A stretch of 64,000 nt of DNA from Chloroflexota bacterium (GCA_029557965.1 JAKQIM010000048.1:1-64000); one strand, 5' to 3'. Shown: positions 25,411 through 34,375, counted from the first letter of the stretch. Notes: a model not told the origin generated them from the sequence alone. Translations and numbers: made by a program.

Positions 25411-25421
25411 GCGAAACATGC

Positions 25422-25460
25422 GGGGTGTGAACAGGTAGTTTCACTACCTGTTCACACCCC
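25422..25460 (+). terminator. Perfect 18-bp hairpin after the SDR gene
   Basis: Positions 25422-25439 and 25443-25460 are exact complements around a TTC loop, an unusually long perfect stem. It starts 12 bases after the SDR stop. There is no T-run after it, so it may also stabilise the 3' end or bind a protein. Confidence 0.7.
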
Positions 25461-25683
25461 AAACCCCTTAATTGCCGTATAATTGAATACAAACTTGGTG
25501 CTGGCAGTCAACGCCACTCAAAATTACTGGCAGATGGGCGACGAGATTGGATTTGTTAAGTGCTTCCCTGACCTAGATAGCCTCCTATGCCCACCGGTGA
25601 ACGGCCAGGCAGCACCCTGGTGGGTGCTGTTCTTCAGCAGGTAAGGCAAGCCGCCATCAACTGGCTGTGAGCAAAGCAATGAT

Positions 25684-26085
25684 ATGACCCTTAAACAAGC
25701 CATCCGCGATCGTGTCCGAGTCTTCAACAAGCATGTTACCAATAAGCTCCTGATCCACATTGCAGGGAAAAGCTTTGGCCATTTTGCCATCTTGGGCCAC
25801 ACCGGGCGCAAGACTGGCAAGCGCTACCAGATCCCCATCATCGCCGAGCCAAGCGGGCAGGGGTTTGTCATTGCGCTGACCTATGGCAAAAAGGTAGATT
25901 GGTGCGCCAATGTACTGGCCCATGGGGGCTGCACATTACGATGGAAGAACCAGGAATATACCCTGACCCAGCCGGAATTCATTGATCCAGAGATCGCACT
26001 GCAAGCCTTTCCACCGTTCATCAGGCGGGCGCTGCGCGTCGCCAAGACCGAGGATTTCTTGAGGCTACAGAAACTTCTATCCTGA
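25684..26085 (+). CDS. Nitroreductase family deazaflavin-dependent oxidoreductase
   Basis: A 133-residue split-barrel protein. LGHTGRKTGKRYQIPII is the flavin-binding signature of the DDN/nitroreductase family that uses F420 (or FMN), and the FVIALTYGKKVDWCANVLAHGGC segment completes the pattern. It would reduce quinones or nitro compounds. The gene is behind a 270-base gap that holds the SDR hairpin, a TATAAT at 25478-25483 about 200 bases away, and a small hairpin (CAGCACCC, 25610-25629). No partner genes are adjacent. Confidence 0.8.
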   Translation: MTLKQAIRDRVRVFNKHVTNKLLIHIAGKSFGHFAILGHTGRKTGKRYQIPIIAEPSGQGFVIALTYGKKVDWCANVLAHGGCTLRWKNQEYTLTQPEFIDPEIALQAFPPFIRRALRVAKTEDFLRLQKLLS

Positions 26086-26144
26086 CGGGTAGAAAATTGC
26101 CAGGTATTTCCCAAAAATCATAACGCCATTGATAGGATGGAACA

Positions 26145-26744
26145 ATGTCTACGCTCATCACACGCGCCCACGACCGCCTGCTCGTTGCCCGCCACATCCT
26201 GACCCAGCTTGAGCTCATCCAACAATGGAACGCCTTCGGTAAACCCGTGCTGGTGGGTGCTGCCGCCTACGGCCTGCTGGTGGCCCCCGATATCGACCTC
26301 GAGATATACTGTGACGAGCTGCACATCGAAGACGGCTTTGAGGTGCTGCGCGCCTGTGCCCTCAACCCGCACGTGCACAGTGCCCGCTTTTCAAACCAAC
26401 TTCACGGCCCCGATATGGGCCTTTATTGGCAATTACGCTACCTGGATGAGGACGGGCTGAACTGGAAGATCGATATGTGGTCTGTACACAGCGACCACCC
26501 CGGGCCCACTTCTGCCGCCCTGGTCGAGCCGCTGCGGCGCGCCCTGACCCCCGAAACCCGCCAGGCCATCCTGGAGATCAAAGAACAAGCCCTGCTGGAT
26601 ACCACCCTGCACTGCCCATCCATCCACATCTACCGCGCCGTGCTCGATGACGGTGTGCGCAGCCTGGAGCAGTTCAAAACCTGGCTCACCCGCCACCCCC
26701 CAGATGGGCTGACGGATTGGAAGCCAGGCCCGCCAAACAGATAA
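26145..26744 (+). CDS. Nucleotidyltransferase-fold protein
   Basis: A 199-residue protein whose VLVGAAAYGLLVAPDIDLEIYCDE stretch resembles the G-G/S...DxD strand-loop-strand of nucleotidyltransferases; the DxD aspartates would bind metal. The classic GS is replaced by GA, so activity is uncertain. The rest is not recognised. It lies 13 bases before the HXXEE gene, so the two may be cotranscribed. Confidence 0.5.
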   Translation: MSTLITRAHDRLLVARHILTQLELIQQWNAFGKPVLVGAAAYGLLVAPDIDLEIYCDELHIEDGFEVLRACALNPHVHSARFSNQLHGPDMGLYWQLRYLDEDGLNWKIDMWSVHSDHPGPTSAALVEPLRRALTPETRQAILEIKEQALLDTTLHCPSIHIYRAVLDDGVRSLEQFKTWLTRHPPDGLTDWKPGPPNR

Positions 26745-26756
26745 AGGAAATACGGC

Positions 26757-27311
26757 ATGCCCTTTGATACCACCACCCTCATCTGGCTTTTCCCAATCGC
26801 CTTCATCCTGCATGATTTCGAGGAGATCATCTTCTTCGAACCCTGGTTGAAGAAGAATGCCACCACCATCATGGGCCGCCTGCACAACCGGGTCCCCGCC
26901 TTTTTTGAAAAGCAGCTCCAGGCCATTGTCACCAAATCCACCCCTCAATTTGCCCTGCCCATCAGCCTCATCTTCACCCTCACCAGCCTTGCCTCCTTCC
27001 TGGCCGCGCAGTACGCCCAGTATTCCATCTTCCTGGCCGCCGTCAGCCTGTTTTTCTTGCACGGCTTCATGCACCTCGGCCAGGCCATCTTCATGCGCAG
27101 GTATATCCCTGCCGTCATTACCTCGCTCCTCATCGTCATCCCCTATGGATTTCTGGTTCTTGGGCGCTTCCTGTCTGACGGCCTGGTGGATTACCCCGCC
27201 CTGTTGATCTACGCCCTCATCGGCTTGCTTGCCATGATCCCCTTCATCCTGGTCATGCACCGGCTAGGCGAGGGCATCTACCACAGATTGCTCAATTTCC
27301 TGGTGCGCTGA
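26757..27311 (+). CDS. HXXEE domain membrane protein
   Basis: A 184-residue polytopic protein with the family hallmark HDFEE at residues 19-23, then four to five membrane helices and a further HGFMHLGQA. HXXEE proteins are of unknown function; the His and Glu residues may bind metal. AAAGGA precedes the ATG. It forms a short run with the upstream nucleotidyltransferase-like gene and the ComB-like gene six bases downstream. Confidence 0.75.
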   Translation: MPFDTTTLIWLFPIAFILHDFEEIIFFEPWLKKNATTIMGRLHNRVPAFFEKQLQAIVTKSTPQFALPISLIFTLTSLASFLAAQYAQYSIFLAAVSLFFLHGFMHLGQAIFMRRYIPAVITSLLIVIPYGFLVLGRFLSDGLVDYPALLIYALIGLLAMIPFILVMHRLGEGIYHRLLNFLVR

Positions 27312-27317
27312 ACGGCC

Positions 27318-28007
27318 ATGGAATTCGAGCGCGCCTCCTTAGCTACCTGCGGAACCGCCTCCGGGATCGTCGTTGCCATCGACGTGTTGCGCGCTTTCTC
27401 CACCGCGGCCTACGCCTTTGGGGCCGGTGCGCAGAGCATCCTGCTCACCGGCAGCGTGGAAGAAGCCCTGGCCCTCAAACAGCGCTTCCCGCATGCCCTG
27501 CTGATGGGCGAAGTGAACGGCCTGCCCATCCCCGGCTTCGACTTTGGCAACTCGCCCACCCTCATTGCCCGGCAAGATCTGCACGCACGGCAGCTCATCC
27601 AGCGCACCAGCGCCGGCACCCAAGGCATTGTGCGCAGCCAGAACGCCGGCCTCCTCCTCGCCAGCAGCCTGTGCTGTGCCGGTGCCACTGCCAAATGGAT
27701 CAGGTGGCACGCCGCCCAACATGCCTGCCTGACCTTCGTCATCACCGGCCAAAGGCCGCCCGCCTGGGGTGATGAGGACGCTGCCTGCGCCGACTATATC
27801 GAGGCCTTGCTCAAGGGCCAGCAGCCTGATACGGCCGCCATCATCCAACGCGTGCGCAGCTCTCCTGCCGGGCAGGTATTCATGAATGAAGACGAGCCTG
27901 ATTTCCCGGCCTCTGATCTAGAGCACTGCCTCGCCATCGACCGCTTTGACTTTGCCATGCAGGTCGAAAAAAGAGACGGGCTGATGGTCATGAAACCCGT
28001 ACTGTGA
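27318..28007 (+). CDS. 2-phosphosulfolactate phosphatase (ComB) family protein
   Basis: A 229-residue protein with the ComB start (IVVAIDVLRAFSTAAYAF) and GEVNGLPIPGFDFGNSP, RTSAGTQGI motifs. ComB removes phosphate from 2-phosphosulfolactate in coenzyme M synthesis. No other sulfolactate or coenzyme M gene is in the window, so the role here may be different, as in many non-methanogens. It starts six bases after the HXXEE gene. Confidence 0.75.
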   Translation: MEFERASLATCGTASGIVVAIDVLRAFSTAAYAFGAGAQSILLTGSVEEALALKQRFPHALLMGEVNGLPIPGFDFGNSPTLIARQDLHARQLIQRTSAGTQGIVRSQNAGLLLASSLCCAGATAKWIRWHAAQHACLTFVITGQRPPAWGDEDAACADYIEALLKGQQPDTAAIIQRVRSSPAGQVFMNEDEPDFPASDLEHCLAIDRFDFAMQVEKRDGLMVMKPVL

Positions 28008-28060
28008 TCACCCTATCTATACCGCCATCTGCCTCATTACAGAATAGTTTTAAAAGCGGC

Positions 28061-28066
28061 TATAAT
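28061..28066 (+). promoter_or_regulatory. -10 box for the 28084 gene
   Basis: TATAAT lies 17 bases before the ATG of the small protein; transcription would begin near 28073 and leave about 11 bases containing AGGAA. The -35 is poor (TACAGA-like). Confidence 0.4.
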
Positions 28067-28083
28067 GATGCTCAGGAAATGCT

Positions 28084-28497
28084 ATGTTCAATAAACTAAA
28101 ATCCCAAATCGTAGTCCATGTTACCCCCGAGGCCTTCACCTTCTCGATGCAGGAGAACTCGGTCAGCCTGCCCACCCGCCTCTACGTATCCCTGGGCGAT
28201 AAACCCAAGATCATCGCCATTGGACAGCCCCCCACGGGCCGCCAGAAACATGAAGAAGTGGCCCTGTTCAGCGATCAACCGGACTCCCCGGCGGAAGACG
28301 GCAAGTTTGAATACCTGAAGCGTTTCATCGAATACGGCATCCGGCAGGTCATGCCGCGCGCATCTCTGCCGGTGATGCTGCCCCGCGTGCTGATCCAGGG
28401 CATCGAGACGTTAGAGCCGGTCTTGCATGGCTATCAAAAGGACCTGCTGAAAATGGCCACCATCCTGGCCGATGTGGACAGCGTATCCTTCGGCTGA
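28084..28497 (+). CDS. Small protein of unknown function, faintly MreB-like
   Basis: A 137-residue soluble protein I do not recognise. The phrase LPTRLYVSLGDKPKIIAIG faintly recalls the start of MreB-type actin folds, but the nucleotide-binding loops are absent. It has a likely -10 box just upstream and precedes an alpha/beta hydrolase by 17 bases. Function unassigned. Confidence 0.45.
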   Translation: MFNKLKSQIVVHVTPEAFTFSMQENSVSLPTRLYVSLGDKPKIIAIGQPPTGRQKHEEVALFSDQPDSPAEDGKFEYLKRFIEYGIRQVMPRASLPVMLPRVLIQGIETLEPVLHGYQKDLLKMATILADVDSVSFG

Positions 28498-28514
28498 TCA
28501 AAGGAAAAACCACC

Positions 28515-29381
28515 ATGCAAGCCAGGCGCATCCGAACCAACCACATCGCATTGCAGGTCCAGGACTACCCTCACCCCGGCGAGGCCATCATCTTCCTGCA
28601 TTTCAGCGGCACCAACTTGATGATGTGGCAGCGCGCCCTGCCCTATTTCAGGGAGTGCTACCGTCTGCTCCTGGTTGACCTGCGCGGGCACGGCAAGTCT
28701 GACCGGCCGCCGGCCGGCTACCAAATCGACGAGATGGCGCGGGACGTGCTGGGTGTCATGCAGTCTCTCGGCCTCGAGCAGGCCCACATCGTGGGCAGCT
28801 CGCTGGGCGCCGAAGTGGGCCTCAGCCTGGCTGCCAATTACCCCGAAAAAGTACGCTCCCTGGTCTGCGAAGGCGCCCTGTGCAGCGAATACGGCCCCTA
28901 CAGCGCCTGGGAGGGCACACAGGAAGAATTCGAGGCCCACGTGGCTCGCGAGCTGGCGCAGATGCAGACCGCCCCAGAGCCAACCTTCCCCTCCATCGAG
29001 TCCCTGGTCGAGAATCGCCGCCAGGTCTTCGAAAAGTACGGCTGGTGGAATGAGTATATCGAGGCCGCCGTGCGCTACGGCGCTTACCAGGCAGCAGACG
29101 GTCAATACACCAAAGGCTTTGCAAAGCAAGCCATGCTGAGCTACATGCAAAGCTATTTTCACTGCCGCTTCGAGGATTACTACCCCAAAGTGCAGTGCCC
29201 TCTATTGATCTTGCTCGGCGAGCTAGAAAACCCGCGTGAGATGGCTGCCATAGAGAGCCTGTGCGCCTTAGCCGCCCAAGGCCAGATCACCGTGCTCCCC
29301 GGCTGGGAACATCCCTACGGCTGGCTGCTCGACCCACAGCCGGCCTGCCAGGCAGTGTTGAAATTTTTTAGGGAACGTTAA
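28515..29381 (+). CDS. Alpha/beta hydrolase
   Basis: A 288-residue alpha/beta hydrolase: oxyanion HFSGTN, nucleophile elbow GSSLGAE (Ser), strand LVDLRGHGKS; the likely His lies in the WEHPYGWLLD tail. It cleaves esters or related bonds; substrate unknown. AAAGGA precedes the ATG. The stop is one base before the next GTG. Confidence 0.85.
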   Translation: MQARRIRTNHIALQVQDYPHPGEAIIFLHFSGTNLMMWQRALPYFRECYRLLLVDLRGHGKSDRPPAGYQIDEMARDVLGVMQSLGLEQAHIVGSSLGAEVGLSLAANYPEKVRSLVCEGALCSEYGPYSAWEGTQEEFEAHVARELAQMQTAPEPTFPSIESLVENRRQVFEKYGWWNEYIEAAVRYGAYQAADGQYTKGFAKQAMLSYMQSYFHCRFEDYYPKVQCPLLILLGELENPREMAAIESLCALAAQGQITVLPGWEHPYGWLLDPQPACQAVLKFFRER

Positions 29382-29382
29382 T

Positions 29383-29910
29383 GTGCAAAAGCTAAAGAAG
29401 TTTCTCCGCAATGTATGGAGAGGCGTCGATGTCGCGATGGCATTGATTTCGCCCATGATGATCATTGTGTTCATTATATGCGTACTCGAGCTGTTTTATC
29501 GCGGCGGAGAACATTTTCGTTTGGTTGACCAGTTGGAACAGATCGGTCAGGTTACCACCGCCACCATTCAACATCTAGACATACACGGTAAGACGGCGTT
29601 AATTCAATTTAGCAATCACGAGGGCAAACCAGAACACGGCTACCTGGAGTTAAAGTACTACGCCAGGCGGGTAGTAGCAGGATTGACCGTTGGCAGTGAA
29701 GTACGCATCCGCTATCTGCCAGAACCGTATGGAAATCGCCCCGTCCTGGAGGAGCATTTCCGCCAATTACGTTTTCACTGGACATTTACGGGTGAATATG
29801 GCGTCCTAGCCTTGATCTGTTGGGCCTGGATGGTCATCCATCCAGAGTTTCTTTATATCGGATACACCAGGGATTTTTCCAGTATCTTTAAGATGGAACT
29901 GCATCAATGA
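29383..29910 (+). CDS. Membrane protein with DUF3592-like extracellular domain
   Basis: The GTG at 29383 follows the hydrolase stop by one base. The 175-residue protein has an N-terminal helix (about 15-38), a beta-rich middle (residues 50-110, VTTATIQHLDIHGKTALIQF...) resembling DUF3592, and a C-terminal helix. Base composition is lower in GC than the flanking genes. It overlaps the next gene by ATGA, so the two are coupled. Confidence 0.6.
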   Translation: MQKLKKFLRNVWRGVDVAMALISPMMIIVFIICVLELFYRGGEHFRLVDQLEQIGQVTTATIQHLDIHGKTALIQFSNHEGKPEHGYLELKYYARRVVAGLTVGSEVRIRYLPEPYGNRPVLEEHFRQLRFHWTFTGEYGVLALICWAWMVIHPEFLYIGYTRDFSSIFKMELHQ

Positions 29911-30782
29911 CGGTATCCACCTTCATTGCATTTCTCTACGGCATGTTTTTAGAAGTAGCCTGGCTCTGGGATCAGGCTCAGGGGAAAAAATTTTTTCCTT
30001 GGCAGCGCACCCCTGAAGGTTGGCAGCGCATCCCCATGCGCAAGCTGCAATGGGCGGTTGTGGTCCTGGGCCTAGGAGCAGCGGCATTGATCGGCATCCT
30101 GGAATTCCTGGGGGTGAGCGGCGCATCGGCCGATATCAGCCAGCCCATCCCCTTTATGCTCTATACCGCCATTGGGCTGTTTGTATTTGGCGCAGGGGTT
30201 ATCTGGGATGGGCTGCTGCCGCGCGTAAACGAGATTACCATATTGGGAGTGCAGTTGATCGTCATGCTGGGGCTGGTGATCAGCGGCGGCAGACCCAATC
30301 CCTGGGCAACAACTTTTGTATTGATCGTTCCAGCCGGGGTGATGCTGTACCTGGTAGCGCGCAAGCAACCGCCAGGGATGGCGACCAAGGCAATCATTTA
30401 TTTGTGGTACACGTTTTCTCTGATCTTGATGTTATACCAGAGCGGCTTTGGAGAAATGATATCTCGAAACACCTTCAGCCTGCCAGAAGCATTTGTATTG
30501 GGTACCACGTTCATCTTTTTTCTACTCCACGCCCTGTTCGCCATCCGCTTTTTCATCATCGTTTCATCCCTGATCTTGCCGCGCAACCGCAGGTTCCTGC
30601 CCATCATGATATCTCGCCTATTCAGCGATGAGCAAATCCCAATCAGGCGTTTTATCCTCTTGTTGGCGATCGTATCGGGGGTGATCGCCCTGAATGCCTG
30701 GATAGGATTGATAGACACTTATTTGTTCGTGAGCTTGAGTGTGATGATCGGAACACAAGTTCTTTTCCAGGCAAAGCAGTAA
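29907..30782 (+). CDS. Polytopic membrane protein, unknown function
   Basis: A 291-residue protein of about eight hydrophobic helices with no recognised motif. Its ATG overlaps the previous stop (29907-29910). The lower GC of this pair, relative to neighbours, may mean later acquisition. It probably forms a complex with its partner. Confidence 0.6.
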   Translation: MTVSTFIAFLYGMFLEVAWLWDQAQGKKFFPWQRTPEGWQRIPMRKLQWAVVVLGLGAAALIGILEFLGVSGASADISQPIPFMLYTAIGLFVFGAGVIWDGLLPRVNEITILGVQLIVMLGLVISGGRPNPWATTFVLIVPAGVMLYLVARKQPPGMATKAIIYLWYTFSLILMLYQSGFGEMISRNTFSLPEAFVLGTTFIFFLLHALFAIRFFIIVSSLILPRNRRFLPIMISRLFSDEQIPIRRFILLLAIVSGVIALNAWIGLIDTYLFVSLSVMIGTQVLFQAKQ

Positions 30783-30857
30783 TACCTGCAAGGGGCCAGG
30801 CCTCTCACAACCCCTTACTGAATCCAGGTACAATTGGCCTATAAAAAAGGAACAATT

Positions 30858-31388
30858 TTGAAAAACCATACCGCCCTACTCATCATCGATGTTCAACTCG
30901 GCATGTTCGAAGAAAGCGACCCGGTCTACAATGGTGAAGCTTTGATCAACACCCTTCAGGATCTCATCGGCCGGGCGCGTGCCGCCGGCATCCCGGTCAT
31001 CTTCGTCCAGCATGATGGACAGGGCGACCAGCCCCTGCGCCCCGACCTGCCCGGCTGGCCCATCCACCCTGCCATCCAACCTGGCCCCGCCGAGTTGGTC
31101 GTCCACAAGCACGATCCCGACTCGTTCCAAGAAACCAGCCTGCAGCAAGAATTGGATGCCTTGGGCATCAAAAACCTGGTTGTTGCCGGCATCCAGACCG
31201 AATTTTGCGTCGACACCACCTGCCGCCGCGCTTACAGCCTGGGCTATAAGGTGACCCTGGTGCAAGATGCACACACCACCTGGCACAATGAACACCTCCA
31301 GGCGTCCCAGATCATCGCCCACCACAACCTGACCCTGGGCAACTGGTTCGTCTCGCTCAAGCCGGCCAACGGAATCCAATTTGAATAA
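30858..31388 (+). CDS. Cysteine hydrolase of the isochorismatase family
   Basis: I choose the TTG at 30858 with AAAGGA six bases upstream; 176 residues. Catalytic residues are visible: Asp in LLIIDVQ, Lys in VVHKHDPDSF, Cys in GIQTEFCVDTT. Members hydrolyse isochorismate, nicotinamide or carbamoyl compounds; nicotinamidase-like versions carry extra metal ligands that I do not see, so specificity is open. Confidence 0.85.
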   Translation: MKNHTALLIIDVQLGMFEESDPVYNGEALINTLQDLIGRARAAGIPVIFVQHDGQGDQPLRPDLPGWPIHPAIQPGPAELVVHKHDPDSFQETSLQQELDALGIKNLVVAGIQTEFCVDTTCRRAYSLGYKVTLVQDAHTTWHNEHLQASQIIAHHNLTLGNWFVSLKPANGIQFE

Positions 31389-31389
31389 G

Positions 31390-32220
31390 ATGACTTCTTC
31401 CTACCAACCCCAATCTGTGGCCCAATACTTCAATGAATTTGGCTCGGGCGAATGGGAGCGCCTGGTGCGCAGCCCTACCGATGAGGTCAGCTTACACATC
31501 CACACCCATTACCTGGGCAAACACATCACCCCCGGCATGCAGGTGCTGGAGGTGGGCGCCGGGGCAGGGCGTTTCACCCAGGTGCTGGCAGGGCTGGGCG
31601 CCCGCATCCTGGTGGGCGACATTTCACCCGTCCAGCTCGACCTGAACCGCAAATTTGCCGCCGAATACGGCTTTGATAAAGCCGTCGTGGCCTGGCAGCA
31701 GCTTGACATCTGCGACCTCTCCTGCTTTGCGCCCGCCGCCTTCGATGCGGTGGTGGCTTACGGCGGCCCATTCAGCTATGTGCTGGACCAGAAGGATGTT
31801 GCCCTGGCGGAATGCCTGCGGGTGCTCAAGCCCGGCGGACTGCTTTTGTTGAGTGTTATGTCGCTGTGGGGCAGTGCCGCCCGCTTCTTGGAGGGCACCC
31901 TGCAGGTGCCGCCCGAATTCAACCAGCAGATCACTGCCACTGGCGACCTCACCGCTGCCACCCTCCCCGGGCGGCACGGCAATTTCATGCACCTGTTCCG
32001 CGCTCGCGAGCTGCGCACCTGGCTGGAAAATGCCGGCCTGGAGGTACTCGACCTCTCGGCAGCCAACTGCATCTCGCTGACCTGGAACGAAAAACTCTCC
32101 ACCATCCGCCAGGACCCTGAAAAATGGAACGAACTCTTGCGCATGGAATTGGATGCCGGCGCCGACGAGGGCTGCTGGGGCCTGGGCACCCATATGATCG
32201 CTGTAGCCCGCAATGGATGA
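31390..32220 (+). CDS. Class I SAM-dependent methyltransferase
   Basis: A 276-residue methyltransferase: motif I LEVGAGAGRF, acidic VGDIS, then PAAFDAVVAYGGP and KPGGLLLLSVMS. The ATG at 31390 is just past the previous stop; a TTG at 31381 (better spaced from GGAA) is an alternative. The next gene starts inside its last codons. Substrate unknown. Confidence 0.8.
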   Translation: MTSSYQPQSVAQYFNEFGSGEWERLVRSPTDEVSLHIHTHYLGKHITPGMQVLEVGAGAGRFTQVLAGLGARILVGDISPVQLDLNRKFAAEYGFDKAVVAWQQLDICDLSCFAPAAFDAVVAYGGPFSYVLDQKDVALAECLRVLKPGGLLLLSVMSLWGSAARFLEGTLQVPPEFNQQITATGDLTAATLPGRHGNFMHLFRARELRTWLENAGLEVLDLSAANCISLTWNEKLSTIRQDPEKWNELLRMELDAGADEGCWGLGTHMIAVARNG

Positions 32221-32764
32221 AGCCATGAAAGCAGAACGCTTAGCCAGACAGATCGTCTACGAAAGCCCCTGGGTCAACCTGTACCTGGATACGGTGCGCT
32301 TCCCCAACGGCCACGTGATCGAGCAATACCACATGCTCGATTTCACCCGCGCTGCGGTAGCCGCCATTGTAGAGGATGATGCCGGGAACGTCATCTTTGT
32401 GCGCGTCCACCGCTATACCACCGGCCTCACCGAGTGGGAGCTGCCCGCCGGCGGCATGGAAGACGGCGAATCGGTCTTCGAAGCCGCCCGCCGAGAAGTG
32501 CGCGAAGAGACCGGCTACGACTCGCAGGATCACCGCCTGCTCTACTCGTATTACCCGATGCCGGGCAGCGCTAACAAATTCTTTCACATCGTGCACTGCA
32601 AAGCCCTCGGGCAGCCTCAGGAAGATATTGATGCCAACGAGGTCAGCGGCAGGCGCTGGCTGACCAAAGACGAAGCCCGCCAGATGATCAAAGATCATGC
32701 CACTTCCGATGGCTACACCCTCACAGCTCTGCTGTTGTGGCTGCAAGAAACGCCTGGCGGTTGA
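32213..32764 (+). CDS. NUDIX hydrolase, ADP-ribose pyrophosphatase-like
   Basis: A 183-residue NUDIX protein. The Nudix box reads GGMEDGESVFEAARREVREE followed by TGY, with all key glutamates. The leading DTVRFPNGHVIEQYHMLDF and size fit ADP-ribose pyrophosphatases. It overlaps the methyltransferase stop by eight bases, suggesting coupling. Confidence 0.9.
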   Translation: MDEAMKAERLARQIVYESPWVNLYLDTVRFPNGHVIEQYHMLDFTRAAVAAIVEDDAGNVIFVRVHRYTTGLTEWELPAGGMEDGESVFEAARREVREETGYDSQDHRLLYSYYPMPGSANKFFHIVHCKALGQPQEDIDANEVSGRRWLTKDEARQMIKDHATSDGYTLTALLLWLQETPGG

Positions 32765-32783
32765 ATCCGCCGCGATTGCCAGT

Positions 32784-32816
32784 GTAGGACACCGGGCCAC
32801 AAAAGGGCTGTCCTAC
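32784..32816 (+). terminator. Hairpin after the NUDIX gene
   Basis: GTAGGACA (32784-32791) pairs exactly with TGTCCTAC (32809-32816) around a 17-base loop, 20 bases after the stop; no T-run follows. A second, imperfect hairpin (AGGAGC...GCTCCT, 32905-32944) lies in the same 263-base gap, which holds no gene. Confidence 0.45.
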
Positions 32817-33027
32817 CTGTAGGGGCAAAGCAATGCATCAAGTGCCACCTGTGTGATCCGTGTCACGCTTCGCCCTTCTTAATTAACGGCCTACCCGCCT
32901 ACATAGGAGCGCTTTTAGCCTGCGCAGGCAGGCTTAGTGCTCCTGTTGCTGCGAATTCATTCGCCGGGTAGAATCACTGCATCACAGTACGAATTTCTGA
33001 TGACCGCATATCGAAAGGATATCTTTC

Positions 33028-34344
33028 TTGGCAACACGCACCTGGGAAATCAACTTAGAGGGTAAGCCCCACACCATCCGCATCCTTCACGGAACTATAT
33101 CCGGCAAACAAGAACTATGGGTAGACGATCAGTTGATGGTCACCAAACGGAGCTTGATCAATTATGGCTTTTATCACGTTTTTTCCATTGAAGGCCACTT
33201 CTGTGAGGTAGGGATTACCACCAACGGCCTCACTTTTTTTGATTATTACCTGCTGGTGGACCAACAATTGATCGAGCATCCAAAGACTGGGCGGCAAAGC
33301 CGCCGCATTATACGATCTGCTCTTGCAGAGAACACCTATTGGCAAGCCCTGGAAAAAGAATTGGGCTTAAGTTATTTTCCCAAGTCTGGTGAGATAGGGC
33401 GCTGGCAGCGGCGTTTAGTGGGCAGGTTAAATGGATATCTTATTGCCGTGCAATATGTAGAAATGTCCCAAGCGAGACAGGGGATGATTTGCGTCCATGT
33501 ACGCTGTGCGCCACTGGCAAATTTCAAAGCCACCGAGCGAGAAATCCGCCAATCAGAAATCCTTAAACCACTGCTCAGGGCACTTCTCGCTAAAAATGGC
33601 TTGATTCTTAACATTCAGATAAATGGGATCGAGATCATCCTCCCCTACCGACCGACCAAGGAAACCGCCATCGAAACCGCCACCAAGATTCGCATGATCC
33701 TTTCCGAGGTCAGCAGATTCATTCGTCCCACGCCAGAGCATATCTGCGAAGGCCCAGACTGCAAGATGAAATTCGGCCAACCTCTCCAACTCGTCTTGGT
33801 AAACGGCGTTCCACAATTCTTATGCCCCGGTTGCATCACCGAAATCCCAGCCACCCTCAAGCGAGTGCAAGCGGAATACGACCGGGCCCCCTCGGGCTTG
33901 CTCAAAGGAACCCTGGTTGGGTTGCTCGTCGTCATTCTGACTGGCTTTCTCAGCACATTGGTGTGGAGATTTTCTGGGCAAATAGCCACGTTGATCTTGA
34001 TCATGTTGCCGGCAATCTTGGTGATCGTCATGAAAAAAGTGGGTGCTAAAAGATCTCATATCCTTTTCTTGGTAGCGGGCTTCTTGGGAGTGCTGGGCAT
34101 CATCTTCGGGATATTCCTGAATACCTTACAGCATCTGATTGAAAAACATGCCGCTGTTTTTTCCCTGGCAGATTTTCTGACTGCCTGGCGGTTGACCTTC
34201 CAACCCCCGCGTTCATGGATAGGAAGCGTGGTGGTGAGTTTACTGTATTTTGCCACTTTTTGGTTTTCATTCTGGATGGGCCAAAGGCGGTACAATTCTA
34301 TGATCAAGAACCCACGCATAGAAGTTATGAAGGATGTCCTTTAA
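33028..34344 (+). CDS. Membrane protein with FAIM-like N-terminal domain
   Basis: A 438-residue protein starting at TTG 33028 (AAAGGA upstream). Residues 1-90 look like a beta-sandwich of the FAIM1 type: WEINLEGKPHTIRILHGTIS, then GKQELWVDDQLMV. A charged middle follows (90-235), a four-cysteine CEGPDCK...CPGC cluster (236-270) likely to bind zinc, and four hydrophobic helices at the C-terminus (about 290-425). FAIM1 is best known as an animal anti-apoptotic protein; the match here is from motif reading only and should be treated as tentative. GC is lower than the surroundings. Confidence 0.45.
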   Translation: MATRTWEINLEGKPHTIRILHGTISGKQELWVDDQLMVTKRSLINYGFYHVFSIEGHFCEVGITTNGLTFFDYYLLVDQQLIEHPKTGRQSRRIIRSALAENTYWQALEKELGLSYFPKSGEIGRWQRRLVGRLNGYLIAVQYVEMSQARQGMICVHVRCAPLANFKATEREIRQSEILKPLLRALLAKNGLILNIQINGIEIILPYRPTKETAIETATKIRMILSEVSRFIRPTPEHICEGPDCKMKFGQPLQLVLVNGVPQFLCPGCITEIPATLKRVQAEYDRAPSGLLKGTLVGLLVVILTGFLSTLVWRFSGQIATLILIMLPAILVIVMKKVGAKRSHILFLVAGFLGVLGIIFGIFLNTLQHLIEKHAAVFSLADFLTAWRLTFQPPRSWIGSVVVSLLYFATFWFSFWMGQRRYNSMIKNPRIEVMKDVL

Positions 34345-34375
34345 ACTGACACCCCTGGTGTAAGGAGTGTTCGCC

